35,852 nucleotides of DNA, taken from positions 1 to 35,852 of the IMG/VR virus record IMGVR_UViG_3300025543_000091; one strand, given 5' to 3'. This DNA is from a virus. Below, in pieces: positions 25,088 to 31,572 of the stretch. Under the pieces are notes generated by a model. It was given only the letters and a program-made list of their open reading frames with translations, was not told the origin of the DNA and did no database searches. Position 1 is the first letter of the stretch, and each line of letters starts with the position of its first letter. Made by a program: the position numbers and the translations under genes.

Positions 25088-25146
25088 GCGAAAAATATCC
25101 TTATAACAACATTCAATTTTAGGTTGTTTGTACTACTACTAACTAT

Positions 25147-25359
25147 TTAACCAGCAAAAGCGTGTATTTCGTAATCTGTGCTATTGCCATTTGCAGTTTC
25201 AAAATCTGATCTTGCAATCAGCTCTCTAACAACATCTTTAATTTGTCGAGAGATTGTCTGCATTTCATTTGTCACTTTGCCCTCTTCCATGAACTTAGTG
25301 TTCCAAAGAGACTCAAGAGCCATTTTCTTTGCTAAAAGTGACTGAGACGTTCTTACCAT
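25147..25359 (-). CDS. Hypothetical helical protein
   Basis: 70 residues, mostly amphipathic helix (SLLAKKMALESLWNTKFMEE; ISRQIKDVVRELIARSDFET), ending TDYEIHAFAG. GAGGAG lies 8 nt before the ATG. It overlaps the preceding minus-strand gene by 47 nt, so it is the last gene of a three-gene minus operon that converges on the replication block. Confidence 0.65.
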   Translation of the reverse strand: MVRTSQSLLAKKMALESLWNTKFMEEGKVTNEMQTISRQIKDVVRELIARSDFETANGNSTDYEIHAFAG

Positions 25360-25546
25360 TCTCTATCTCCTCTATAGTTACTAAACATAAATGTTTAAGT
25401 ATACCTGCTGAATCCTTTTGAATTTTTACATTGTTAGAATTCAGCTGTTTAATGAAGTTATCAACCGCCTGCTCATCTGACTCGGCCTCAACTTTATGAT
25501 CGAGGTACGCTCCGAGATGTCGAGCTTGGATACGATACGACTTCAT
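25313..25546 (-). CDS. Hypothetical small protein
   Basis: 77 residues starting MKSYRIQARHLGAYLDHKVE, then AESDEQAVDNFIKQL. The beta-turn-helix opening resembles small DpnD/PcfM-like 'E A.S..EA...' host-interaction folds, but the match is weak. AAGGAG is 13 nt upstream, which is long. Middle gene of the minus operon. Confidence 0.6.
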   Translation of the reverse strand: MKSYRIQARHLGAYLDHKVEAESDEQAVDNFIKQLNSNNVKIQKDSAGILKHLCLVTIEEIENGKNVSVTFSKENGS

Positions 25547-25577
25547 GGGATAATTTTAACTCCTTTTTATTGAAAAA

Positions 25578-25814
25578 TCAAGTTTTTTTGCCTTTTGTGG
25601 TTTCGATGCACCATAATTCTCCATTGGTAATTGTCAAGCCATTTCTTTCTAAAACAGCCCTAATTTCAATAGCTTTTCGTTTACCTGCATTATCACAATC
25701 ACTTAAAGACTTATAGTGAACTACAGGTTCTTCCCAAAAATTCATACAAGATTCTCCCCATTGATTGTTATCCGAAAAACAAATTAAACCAAACAATGCA
25801 AAAGTTTTTAACAT
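25578..25814 (-). CDS. Small secreted or periplasmic protein candidate
   Basis: 78 residues. Hydrophobic N-terminus MLKTFALFGLICFS resembles a signal peptide, followed by Cys23, Cys40 and Cys69 that could form disulfides, and WEEPVVHYKSLSDCDNAGKR. A canonical lipobox is not present (GLIC). First gene of the minus operon, divergent from 25858. Possibly acts in the host envelope (superinfection exclusion is one option); unproven. Confidence 0.6.
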   Translation of the reverse strand: MLKTFALFGLICFSDNNQWGESCMNFWEEPVVHYKSLSDCDNAGKRKAIEIRAVLERNGLTITNGELWCIETTKGKKT

Positions 25815-25821
25815 TTTTTAC

Positions 25822-25849
25822 TTGACCTTTCCTTATCATAACCTATATA
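25822..25849 (+). promoter_or_regulatory. Promoter for the 25858 gene cluster
   Basis: TTGACC (25822-25827), 16-nt spacer, TATATA (25844-25849). The start codon is only 9 nt after the -10 box and no Shine-Dalgarno is present, so the mRNA should be leaderless or nearly so. Confidence 0.55.
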
Positions 25850-25857
25850 CATGGGAT

Positions 25858-26085
25858 ATGAATAAAACTTTAACAAATAGAGAACGTCTAATCTCTAAAC
25901 TAAAACCTCTCGAGAAGAAAGGTAAAGTTACAATCAATTATGACACAGGCGAAGTAACATTACTAGGAAAATCTAAAGAAGAAAATCGTGACATACTTCA
26001 ACGATTTATGTATTCGGATCCTAGAACTTGTTTACAAATAATGCAACAAATGTATGGAGAAACAAATGACAATAACCAAAGCTAA
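25858..26085 (+). CDS. Hypothetical protein, first gene of accessory cluster
   Basis: 75 residues from the ATG at 25858, chosen because an upstream in-frame extension would run through the promoter. Basic N-terminus (NKTLTNRERLISKLKPLEKK), a short beta hairpin (KVTINYDTGEVTLLG), then a helix (ENRDILQRFMYSDP). Not recognised. It ends inside the next gene. Confidence 0.65.
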   Translation: MNKTLTNRERLISKLKPLEKKGKVTINYDTGEVTLLGKSKEENRDILQRFMYSDPRTCLQIMQQMYGETNDNNQS

Positions 26086-26365
26086 AAGTGTTTGTTTTAA
26101 ATTATTCGTACGAGAGATTGATGATATCTTGAGTAAGATACACAATAAAAGTGTGGATGGCGATCCCTTAACGGAAAACCACCCAGAATGGTTTAGTGCT
26201 AGAGAAAGATTAATTAGCATTAAAGTCGGTGGACCACACTTCGGCACTTTCCCCATAAACTTTCAACTTGCAAATCATTTAATTTTATCTGAACTAGCAC
26301 ACAGAGAAGATTATTGTAAAGAACATCATGATGCGTATGTTGAAAAGATGAGGTTAGTAAATTAA
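26066..26365 (+). CDS. Hypothetical protein
   Basis: 99 residues from the ATG at 26066, preceded by GGAG at 6-nt spacing. Mainly helical and charged (FVREIDDILSKIHNK; HPEWFSARERLISIKVGGPH; LAHREDYCKEHHDAYVEKMR). The stop overlaps the next start (TAATG). No recognised family. Confidence 0.7.
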   Translation: MTITKAKSVCFKLFVREIDDILSKIHNKSVDGDPLTENHPEWFSARERLISIKVGGPHFGTFPINFQLANHLILSELAHREDYCKEHHDAYVEKMRLVN

Positions 26366-26475
26366 TGGATAATATCGGTTTAGCTATATTTGTTTTATTC
26401 TTACTGTTATTTCCAAAACTATGTCTAGGATTACTTGCAGCAATTGCAGCATTTATTTTTGGCACAACATTTTAA
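26365..26475 (+). CDS. 36-residue hydrophobic membrane peptide
   Basis: MDNIGLAIFVLFLLLFPKLC and a second hydrophobic stretch GLLAAIAAFIFG, so one long or two short membrane helices split by PK. It starts on the TAATG of the previous gene and is followed by AAGGAG for the next. Too small for homology; toxicity or holin-like action is possible. Confidence 0.6.
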   Translation: MDNIGLAIFVLFLLLFPKLCLGLLAAIAAFIFGTTF

Positions 26476-26482
26476 GGAGAAT

Positions 26483-26836
26483 ATGAAAAAAAAATTAGAA
26501 AATGAAGATGCTATGTTTGCAAAACATCAAAGAGACTGGCAAAGACAAGTACAAAAATTTATGATTAAAGGTATACAACTTCATGAAAAAATAACTAATC
26601 AACCCATGATTTCAGGAATGCAAGAAACTTTGTTGTTTAGCATTATGTGGATTGAATTTGTAGAAGCATATAAAAATTTAAGCCCTACCACGTTAGATGA
26701 AGATGTGGATTTTCTAAAACATATGTTTGCTAAAGTCATGGAAGGAGATATTCCATTCAAACGAAGATGGCAGGATGGCGACGGATATGATGTTGGCCCT
26801 GCTGAAAATTTATACAAAAAACATACCATTAACTAA
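26483..26836 (+). CDS. Hypothetical protein
   Basis: 117 residues from the ATG at 26483, which has AAGGAG 5 nt upstream. Helical, with a central hydrophobic helix (SGMQETLLFSIMWIEFVEAY) and a charged end (FKRRWQDGDGYDVGPAENLY). Not recognised. Confidence 0.7.
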   Translation: MKKKLENEDAMFAKHQRDWQRQVQKFMIKGIQLHEKITNQPMISGMQETLLFSIMWIEFVEAYKNLSPTTLDEDVDFLKHMFAKVMEGDIPFKRRWQDGDGYDVGPAENLYKKHTIN

Positions 26837-26848
26837 GGAGAAAAAACA

Positions 26849-27058
26849 ATGGACATTAATAAATGGAAAAGTGTTGCTGTAAAAAAAGAAACGCACACAC
26901 TTTTAACCGCACTCTGCACTATCAAAGAAAGGAATCCAGCGCGAATGATATCCAAACTGGTCAATGATTATGTAGAAATACTTGCAAAAAAGAACAAGCG
27001 ATCGTTAGATGCTTATCGAAAGGAACTTCTTAAAAAAGGTTCTGATGCAATTAAGTAA
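26849..27058 (+). CDS. Ribbon-helix-helix-like small protein
   Basis: 69 residues. KWKSVAVKKETHTLLTALCT is a beta strand plus helix, followed by IKERNPARMISKLVNDYVEI; this strand-helix-helix layout, with a K-x-x-x-H/Y-x-x-L pattern, is that of RHH DNA-binding proteins (CopG/MetJ class). It may dimerise and act as a transcription regulator of nearby operators. AAGGAG precedes the start. It overlaps the GIY-YIG gene by 14 nt. Confidence 0.65.
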   Translation: MDINKWKSVAVKKETHTLLTALCTIKERNPARMISKLVNDYVEILAKKNKRSLDAYRKELLKKGSDAIK

Positions 27059-27563
27059 AATAAAAGATATATCGAATTGTACGGTGAATATCATTGAAGA
27101 TAATCAACCTGGGGTTTATTTTCTTTTTGATAAGGATAAAAAACTTATTTACATTGGAGAAAGTAAATTCCCTTTGATTCGAATACTCGATCATTATCAT
27201 AAACATTATAAAATTCAGAAAGTGGGTGGTCGGCGATCTGGCTTTCAACAAAAAGGTATTGGTCCTGTATTTCATTATTTTAGAACAATGCATGTACAAT
27301 CCGAAGATTATAGAATCCGACAACATTATGAAAAGCGATGGATCCGAAAATATGATCCACCTTTAAATTATAATACGAGAGCACTTGGTTATGATTTATC
27401 TTGGAAAGAAATTAATTCTTTTATTCATGTGTATGAATCTTTTTTTAAAGCACAGATGACTTGGTCTCGTTATTTAAATGATGAAGTGTGTGCGAAAAGA
27501 GAAAGTTACATTACATTGAAAGCAAGAAAAAGAAAATTACGATATAACGCAACAGGGAGGTAG
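27045..27563 (+). CDS. GIY-YIG family nuclease
   Basis: 172 residues from ATG 27045. GVYFLFDKDKKLIYIGES is the GIY...YIG pair (here GVY and YIG), followed by a catalytic-type Arg (PLIRILDH), then YEKRWIRKYDPPLNYN, the Glu-x(n)-P-P-L-N element that supplies the metal Glu and Asn of GIY-YIG domains. Basic C-terminus (KARKRKLRYN). No separate DNA-binding domain like I-TevI, so it is a compact nuclease; it may act in host DNA breakdown, repair or homing. Confidence 0.82.
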   Translation: MQLSKIKDISNCTVNIIEDNQPGVYFLFDKDKKLIYIGESKFPLIRILDHYHKHYKIQKVGGRRSGFQQKGIGPVFHYFRTMHVQSEDYRIRQHYEKRWIRKYDPPLNYNTRALGYDLSWKEINSFIHVYESFFKAQMTWSRYLNDEVCAKRESYITLKARKRKLRYNATGR

Positions 27564-27564
27564 C

Positions 27565-27669
27565 ATGAAAAAGAAAAATATCGATGGATATTACTTTGAT
27601 GGAAAAGATACTTGGATTCTATACAAAGTCGATAACAAAATCATTAGAAAGAAAATGAAACGTGCCTAA
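27565..27669 (+). CDS. 34-residue basic peptide
   Basis: MKKKNIDGYYFDGKDTWILY, then KVDNKIIRKKMKRA. An excellent GGGAGG lies 4-9 nt before the ATG, directly after the GIY-YIG stop. Beta-hairpin-like with basic ends. No family. Confidence 0.6.
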   Translation: MKKKNIDGYYFDGKDTWILYKVDNKIIRKKMKRA

Positions 27670-27847
27670 TATAAAAGGACAAGAAATTATCTGGAAAGGT
27701 AAATCCATTATATGGAAAGAAACATTGGTAGAAAAAATTATTAAACAAAGGAGGTTACGCCATGTCATACTATTGGAAGGAGATGAAACGACGATACGAA
27801 AAGATGAGAAAGCAATTAAAGAACACATTAGAACGTATTACTTATGA
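27662..27847 (+). CDS. Doubtful GTG-start ORF
   Basis: 61 codons (starting MPNIKGQEIIWKGKSIIWKE). It fills the gap 27670-27761 where no other gene is visible, but it has a GTG start, no Shine-Dalgarno, and an 86-nt overlap with the better supported gene at 27762. Reported because the alternative is a 90-nt gap inside a tight cluster. Confidence 0.3.
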   Translation: MPNIKGQEIIWKGKSIIWKETLVEKIIKQRRLRHVILLEGDETTIRKDEKAIKEHIRTYYL

Positions 27848-27962
27848 GAATCGAAAAGTGTTGGAATCGGATTGGGATAATAAACAAGATGAAATTTGGA
27901 CTAATGTTTGTATTCTTTTATGGGGTGTTGCTGCAATCATTATTTCGGTAACTTTATTTTAA
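27762..27962 (+). CDS. Small protein with C-terminal membrane anchor
   Basis: 66 residues. AAAGGAGGTTACGCC gives a strong ribosome site. Basic helical N-terminus (MSYYWKEMKRRYEKMRKQLK) then a C-terminal transmembrane helix (IWTNVCILLWGVAAIIISVT). A tail-anchored membrane peptide; it could be a host-modifying or lysis-related protein. Confidence 0.7.
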   Translation: MSYYWKEMKRRYEKMRKQLKNTLERITYENRKVLESDWDNKQDEIWTNVCILLWGVAAIIISVTLF

Positions 27963-27968
27963 TATTTT

Positions 27969-28208
27969 ATGACTGAATTTACGAAAGGTATATTTGTATT
28001 TTTAAAACTACAGCTACAGCATAGCTCATTGGCTCGAGCAATTATTTATACGGTAGGTCATATTTTTATTGCATCTTTATGTAATATTTTTATAACGGGT
28101 GCTGAATTACATTTAGCAACGGCCGATGCAATTATTGAGCCATTTATTAACGGAATCTGGTATTACTTACTAGATAAAACTTGGAGTAGGAGGATCTATA
28201 AATCATGA
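27969..28208 (+). CDS. DUF2061-like integral membrane protein
   Basis: 79 residues. SLARAIIYTVGHIFIASLCN, then IFITGAELHLATADAIIEPF and WYYLLDKTW, follows the DUF2061 pattern R...K/Y-T..R........TG....A.....E.....YY.H(E/D)..W, with two membrane helices separated by the TGAELHLA loop. Function of DUF2061 is unknown. It is unusual in a phage cluster of this kind. The stop overlaps the next ATG (ATGA). Confidence 0.7.
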   Translation: MTEFTKGIFVFLKLQLQHSSLARAIIYTVGHIFIASLCNIFITGAELHLATADAIIEPFINGIWYYLLDKTWSRRIYKS

Positions 28209-28360
28209 AAGAATACGAAATCTGTGACACCTGTAAAGGGAATCATTACGAGACGGACGAAAACGGGAACTACCATTTATGCGGTGGCTGTGGAGGAGTA
28301 GAGAAGGAGAAGGAACACTCGACACTGGCCACTGGAATCGATCCATATGATAAAGACTAA
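28205..28360 (+). CDS. Small CxxC zinc peptide
   Basis: 51 residues with Cys7-x2-Cys10 and Cys26-x2-Cys29 (CDTC, CGGC), a minimal zinc ribbon, then a Lys/Glu and Asp-rich tail. GGAGG lies 11 nt upstream of the ATG, which overlaps the DUF2061-like stop. Probably a metal-stabilised adaptor; no other clue. Confidence 0.68.
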   Translation: MKEYEICDTCKGNHYETDENGNYHLCGGCGGVEKEKEHSTLATGIDPYDKD

Positions 28361-28628
28361 TATGAAAAACAAAGTAAATAAAAAACATATGGAAGAAGTG
28401 TTAGAACTCCTTGCGAATCGTTTAAACAAAATAGAATATGCCCAGGTGACTTCTGCTATGTCTATGTTGTTTATTGGACACACTTTTGGCATGTCTGAAG
28501 ATGGGTTTGAGTTTATTAATTTAGCTATTCAATCAAGAAAATCGGCTCATGAAAAAAGAATTTTACGAAAAAAAGAAGATGTAAGGTCTTTACAAGCTAA
28601 GATAATTAAGTTAAGAAAGAAGGATTAA
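28347..28628 (+). CDS. Hypothetical helical protein
   Basis: 93 residues; the start may be 28347 or Met6 at 28362, with no strong ribosome site for either. Two helical segments (HMEEVLELLANRLNKIEYAQ; AIQSRKSAHEKRILRKKEDV) around MSMLFIGHTFGMSEDGF. A coiled-coil C-terminus is likely. Unknown. Confidence 0.65.
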   Translation: MIKTNMKNKVNKKHMEEVLELLANRLNKIEYAQVTSAMSMLFIGHTFGMSEDGFEFINLAIQSRKSAHEKRILRKKEDVRSLQAKIIKLRKKD

Positions 28629-28674
28629 AACACTATTTTTCCCTAAATGGTGAGTTAATTTGCTTTGATTTGTT

Positions 28675-28711
28675 GAGGAGGATTATATTTTACCCTTTGT
28701 TAGTCCTCCTC
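28675..28711 (+). other. Stem-loop carrying GAGGAGG in its 5' arm
   Basis: GAGGAGGATTA (28675-28685) pairs with TAGTCCTCCTC (28701-28711) with one G-T wobble, 15-nt loop. It is the main structure in the 140-nt gap 28629-28768. No T-tract follows, so it is a poor terminator. The GAGGAGG is a Shine-Dalgarno-like sequence locked in the stem. Confidence 0.5.
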
Positions 28712-28768
28712 GACTTCTATTGCATTTCCCCCCAAAATCAACTAATCCTCGAATAAACATGGAGCTAC

Positions 28769-29194
28769 ATGAATTTAACAAACAAGGTGTTAAAAGTATT
28801 AGGTATGGGGTTGTCGAATGAGATGCTTAAAACAGATTTGACTCCAGAAGTGAAACTGTGGAGAGCAGTATTGACTATGGCAATTGAAGATGTGCTAAAT
28901 ACAAGTCAAACGCGAAACGAATCTATTGCAAAAGCACAAGCGCATGATTGGTTCGTAGAGAACTCTAATGACTTCCAGAATGTATGTTATAACGCTGGTT
29001 TAGACGCTGACTGGGTACGGGATAGGTATATTTTGGCACTGGACACTGGGATAGTTAGATTCACTCAAAAACAACATCTTTTTGTCCGATATTTCACTAA
29101 ATACAATCAACTTAAGGAGGAAAAAGACCAAAATGTACGTAAAAAACTACAAAAGATTATTGAAGAACTGCGCAAAAAGCTATTTAAGAGCTAG
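28769..29194 (+). CDS. Conserved phage hypothetical protein
   Basis: 141 residues. The centre (LTPEVKLWRAVLTMAIEDVL; AQAHDWFVENSNDFQNVCYN, then AGLDADWVRDR) is a pattern seen in alphaproteobacterial and marine phage proteins located before terminase: LWRAVL..AI.D, W......DF..VC..AG.D..WVR. The C-terminus is a Lys/Glu-rich coiled coil. GGAG lies before the ATG. Function unknown; a DNA-binding regulator is possible. Confidence 0.75.
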   Translation: MNLTNKVLKVLGMGLSNEMLKTDLTPEVKLWRAVLTMAIEDVLNTSQTRNESIAKAQAHDWFVENSNDFQNVCYNAGLDADWVRDRYILALDTGIVRFTQKQHLFVRYFTKYNQLKEEKDQNVRKKLQKIIEELRKKLFKS

Positions 29195-29261
29195 AAATCC
29201 ACAATTTAAAAAATTTTGGAAAAACCTTTACTTTAGGATTAAATACAGATATGCTAACTAG
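29133..29261 (+). CDS. 42-residue basic peptide
   Basis: MYVKNYKRLLKNCAKSYLRA, then RNPQFKKFWKNLYFRIKYRY and AN: very basic and aromatic. AAGGAGG at 29113-29119 lies upstream of the ATG and is contained in the preceding gene, which it overlaps by 62 nt. Its stop (TAG) shares a base with the GTG of the next ORF. Likely real but small; it may bind membrane or nucleic acid. Confidence 0.5.
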   Translation: MYVKNYKRLLKNCAKSYLRARNPQFKKFWKNLYFRIKYRYAN

Positions 29262-29497
29262 TGACTATGTGTCGAACAATCAACATGGGGAATATGATGA
29301 AATATTCCTTTAATAATAAAAACGGATACCGATTCGTTGATACCAGACCTCTTTGTGCTAACTGCAGGGAAAAGAAAGCTGACTTCATGAAAGATAATTA
29401 TTTTTTCTGTGGTGAATGTGCTTTAGAAATGCATGAAAGCAAAAAAACAACAAAAGAATACCTTATTTCACAAAAATTACAAAAGACTGACCTCTAA
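29261..29497 (+). CDS. Small zinc-ribbon protein
   Basis: Up to 78 residues from GTG 29261 (coupled TAGTG); later in-frame ATGs at 29267, 29285, 29294 and 29297 are possible, the last having GGGGA 5 nt upstream. RFVDTRPLCANCREKKADFM, then FFCGECALEM gives a CxxC...CxxC zinc ribbon. Third such protein in this region. Confidence 0.7.
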   Translation: MTMCRTINMGNMMKYSFNNKNGYRFVDTRPLCANCREKKADFMKDNYFFCGECALEMHESKKTTKEYLISQKLQKTDL

Positions 29498-29544
29498 ATA
29501 GATATTTTTACCCTTTTACTACTTCACTACCTCTAAAAAAAGTC

Positions 29545-29654
29545 TGACATACGTGACAAAACCTCTATTTTAGACATAAGACATTGAATATATTGAATAA
29601 TACTCTGTCACAAACACTCTAAATATGTGACATAGACCTGACATACCTGACATA
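29545..29654 (+). repeat. TGACATA repeat cluster upstream of terS
   Basis: The 261-nt gap 29498-29758 has no gene. TGACATA occurs at 29545, 29628, 29639 and 29648, with variants TGACAAA at 29554 and AGACATA at 29572. The copies are 9 or 11 bp apart in the two sub-clusters, close to one helical turn. TGTCACA (29606-29612) and TGTGACA (29626-29632) form an inverted pair. This resembles iterons or operator arrays. As terS follows directly, a packaging (pac/cos) recognition site or terS regulation are the main options. Confidence 0.65.
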
Positions 29655-29758
29655 AACTACCTTGTGGGATGAACACCTAAATGGTTTGAGAATATTAAAA
29701 AGGTTAAAAATATCTTATTGGACTAGAAAAACTTGACCGATTTAAGTATGATGTGGCA

Positions 29759-30268
29759 ATGCCTAAAAAAGCTAATATATTAAAAACTGTACATGAATTA
29801 ACTCCAAAACAAAGAAAGTTTGTGGATACACTTGTTGCTAATTGGGGTTCTATATCCAAATCTAAAGCAGCGGAAGAAGCTGGTTATAAATCAAAAACTA
29901 AAAACGGTTTATCTGAAATGGCTTCAAGATTAACAAATCCAAATTTAAATCCTCACGTAGTTAGATATCTTGAAAAGAAATTGGCACAAGAAGAAGCAAA
30001 GTATGGAAACAAACTTCGTTCTTTTAAAAGATTAGAAAAGTTTGGCGACTTAGCCGTAGATAAAAATCAATTTGCAGCAGCAATCAATTCTGAATTCAGA
30101 CTAGGACAACTAGCAGGAATGTATGTAGATAGAAAAGAAGTAACCCATAATATGTTGGAGGGTATGTCTCGTGAACAACTTGAAAAAAGGTTATCCGAAT
30201 TGGAACAAAAGATCGGTGATGCCAAAAATATCATTGACGTCACGCCAGAAGAAATTATGGAAGAGTAA
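29759..30268 (+). CDS. terS: Terminase small subunit
   Basis: 169 residues from ATG 29759, two codons inside the longest frame. HELTPKQRKFVDTLVANWGS followed by SKSKAAEEAGYKSKT is the Terminase_2 helix-turn-helix opening: LT.KQ..FV..... and A...AGY.....G. Then MASRLTNPNLNPHVVRYLEK, a middle Lys/Arg-rich coiled coil, and an acidic C-terminus. It recognises the viral packaging site and regulates the large subunit, which is encoded 4 kb downstream rather than adjacent. TATGAT lies 7 nt before the ATG and there is no Shine-Dalgarno. Confidence 0.85.
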   Translation: MPKKANILKTVHELTPKQRKFVDTLVANWGSISKSKAAEEAGYKSKTKNGLSEMASRLTNPNLNPHVVRYLEKKLAQEEAKYGNKLRSFKRLEKFGDLAVDKNQFAAAINSEFRLGQLAGMYVDRKEVTHNMLEGMSREQLEKRLSELEQKIGDAKNIIDVTPEEIMEE

Positions 30269-30357
30269 AGAACCTTCTGATTTTTTTCTGTTGTTTAATG
30301 AAATACATAATTCTCATTTAATGAGTACTAACGTAGGAAGGGTAAGTGTAAAGGTAG

Positions 30358-30651
30358 ATGGCAAAAAGAAAAATAACAATAAATAAAAAATCAAAAGATT
30401 GGAAATCTCGTTTCCCTCTCGTTGAAATAACGTGGGTAGACATTTGTAGTGATTCCTCTTGGAGATCCCTGAAAGAGCTGTCTGATTCTGAGCTGCCAAA
30501 ATGTGTTACGAAAGGTCATCTGTTTAGTCAATCCAAAGGTGTTACAAGAGTGTTTGGAGATTATAGTTTAAATGCAAAAGGTGACATAGACGAGATAGGA
30601 AACAGTACAATTATACCTAATTCTGTCATTGAAGAAATTAAAAAAATATGA
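30358..30651 (+). CDS. Conserved phage hypothetical protein
   Basis: 97 residues. VEITWVDICSDSSWRSLKEL, CVTKGHLFSQSKGVTRVFGD, then NSTIIPNSVIEEI follows a pattern repeatedly seen in marine phage proteins near terminase genes: a WxDI..DS.W opening, a (C/T)x(K/R)G.L middle and an 'IP..VI' end. Compact beta-rich fold likely. It contains two CTCGTT copies (30407, 30418). AAGG precedes the start. Confidence 0.72.
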   Translation: MAKRKITINKKSKDWKSRFPLVEITWVDICSDSSWRSLKELSDSELPKCVTKGHLFSQSKGVTRVFGDYSLNAKGDIDEIGNSTIIPNSVIEEIKKI

Positions 30652-30734
30652 AAAAACATACTAGACAAATTATCTTTTCTGTTTGGGTAATCATTATTTT
30701 ATTCGTTGCCTTGACCTATTTAAAATGGCTCTAA
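30648..30734 (+). CDS. 28-residue single-helix membrane peptide
   Basis: MKKHTRQIIFSVWVIIILFV, then ALTYLKWL: a basic end and one transmembrane helix. It overlaps the previous stop (ATGA) and the VRR-NUC gene by 10 nt, so it is placed by coupling. Could be a membrane toxin or regulator; too short for homology. Confidence 0.5.
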   Translation: MKKHTRQIIFSVWVIIILFVALTYLKWL

Positions 30735-31117
30735 GAAAACGCGAATCTAAGCTGTTTGATCGTATCAAGAAGAATATTAAAAACGTACATTTTACAAGGA
30801 TAGAAAGCTCAACTATCAACGGAATACCTGACGTACATGGCACTGGTTCTGGTCATTCTTTTTGGCTTGAATTGAAATCTAATACAGGCAAGTTTCCGAA
30901 GCTTGATAAATTTCAAATCGCTTGGTGTTACGAAGAATACCGACATGGCGGTAGAGTTTTTATTCTGTATCAGGCCCTCTCGCAGGGAGCCCTAGAACTT
31001 TACAGCGTGCAAGGTATCCCTACGGATAGTAAAAACCTCGTTCTCGTACACTCGCTACCCGACCCTGTTCCCGTTTCCCGTTGGGATGAGCTCAGGTCCT
31101 TCCTGATCCATCACTAG
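30725..31117 (+). CDS. VRR-NUC type PD-(D/E)XK nuclease
   Basis: 130 residues from ATG 30725, after removing a 14-codon upstream extension. GIPDV (G33-x-P-D36), FWLELKSNTG (E49-L-K51) and FQIAW (Q64) form the VRR-NUC active site; ESKLFDRI at the N-terminus supplies the first Glu. Stand-alone phage VRR-NUC proteins act as structure-specific endonucleases or Holliday-junction resolvases, a plausible role in packaging or recombination. The last 20 codons encode the first copy of the CCCGTTTCCCGTT repeat (31070-31082), so the repeat extends into the coding region. Confidence 0.85.
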   Translation: MALRKRESKLFDRIKKNIKNVHFTRIESSTINGIPDVHGTGSGHSFWLELKSNTGKFPKLDKFQIAWCYEEYRHGGRVFILYQALSQGALELYSVQGIPTDSKNLVLVHSLPDPVPVSRWDELRSFLIHH

Positions 31118-31491
31118 CATCCTCCCAGATGGTGAGCTGCAGCGTGGTCGGTATCCCGTTTCTCGTTCTCGTTTGCCATTCCCGTTTCTCGTTTATTAAC
31201 GGACACCGCAGGAGCGTCCTTCGCAGCTCAGGATGCGGATGGAAAGAGTAGCTCAGATCCCGTTTCCCGTTTGACAAAGAACAACAGATTGGTTAGGTTT
31301 TGGTAAGGAGCAGCAGGACCAGCTCCAGAGGAAATTCAAATCCCGTTTCTCGTTCTTACACGGCTTGGCGTGTAATAACTAATAAGCAGCAGGAGCGTCC
31401 TTCGCTGCGAAGCTCAGTCCCGTTTTTCGTTGGTCGGTGGCGAAAGGCAAATGGTTAGGGAACACAGGACGCCATCCTTCTGGCAGCTCAG
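31070..31491 (+). repeat. Composite repeat region: CCCGTTTYYCGTT plus AGCTCAG modules
   Basis: The 455-nt gap 31118-31572 has no convincing gene. CCCGTTT(C/T)(C/T)CGTT occurs at 31070, 31155, 31181, 31259, 31342 and 31419, all on the same strand. AGCTCAG occurs at 31089, 31225, 31250, 31411 and 31485; the copies at 31250 and 31411 run straight into the CCCGTTT repeat. A 17-mer GCAGGAGCGTCCTTCGC is repeated exactly at 31208-31224 and 31389-31405, with a diverged third copy near 31465. GC content is 36/60 in 31201-31260, well above surrounding genes. Confidence 0.85.
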
Positions 31492-31513
31492 GAAAAAAAA
31501 TAAAAATTAGCTC

Positions 31514-31542
31514 TTGACATTGAGGATTACATATCTTATGTA
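31514..31542 (+). promoter_or_regulatory. Sigma70-like promoter for the 31573 operon
   Basis: TTGACA (31514-31519), 17-nt spacer, TATGTA (31537-31542), then a leader with AACTTTAACAAAGGAG (31551-31566) before the ATG at 31573. It lies immediately after the repeat region and an A-rich tract. Confidence 0.65.
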
Positions 31543-31572
31543 GATGGGATAACTTTAACAAAGGAGAAAACA

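Noticed and set aside
25105-25128. AACAAC/GTTGTT inverted repeat as a terminator between convergent genes
   Set aside because: Only 6 A/T-rich pairs with a 12-nt loop and no clear T-tract; too weak to call.
30171-30386. 71-codon ORF overlapping terS
   Set aside because: Out of frame with terS over half its length, and the remaining part is low-complexity; no independent support.
31129-31251. 40-codon plus-strand ORF in the repeat region (MVSCSVVGIPFLVLVC...)
   Set aside because: No Shine-Dalgarno, composition dictated by the CCCGTTTCTCGTT repeats, and it ends in the middle of the repeats; treated as chance.
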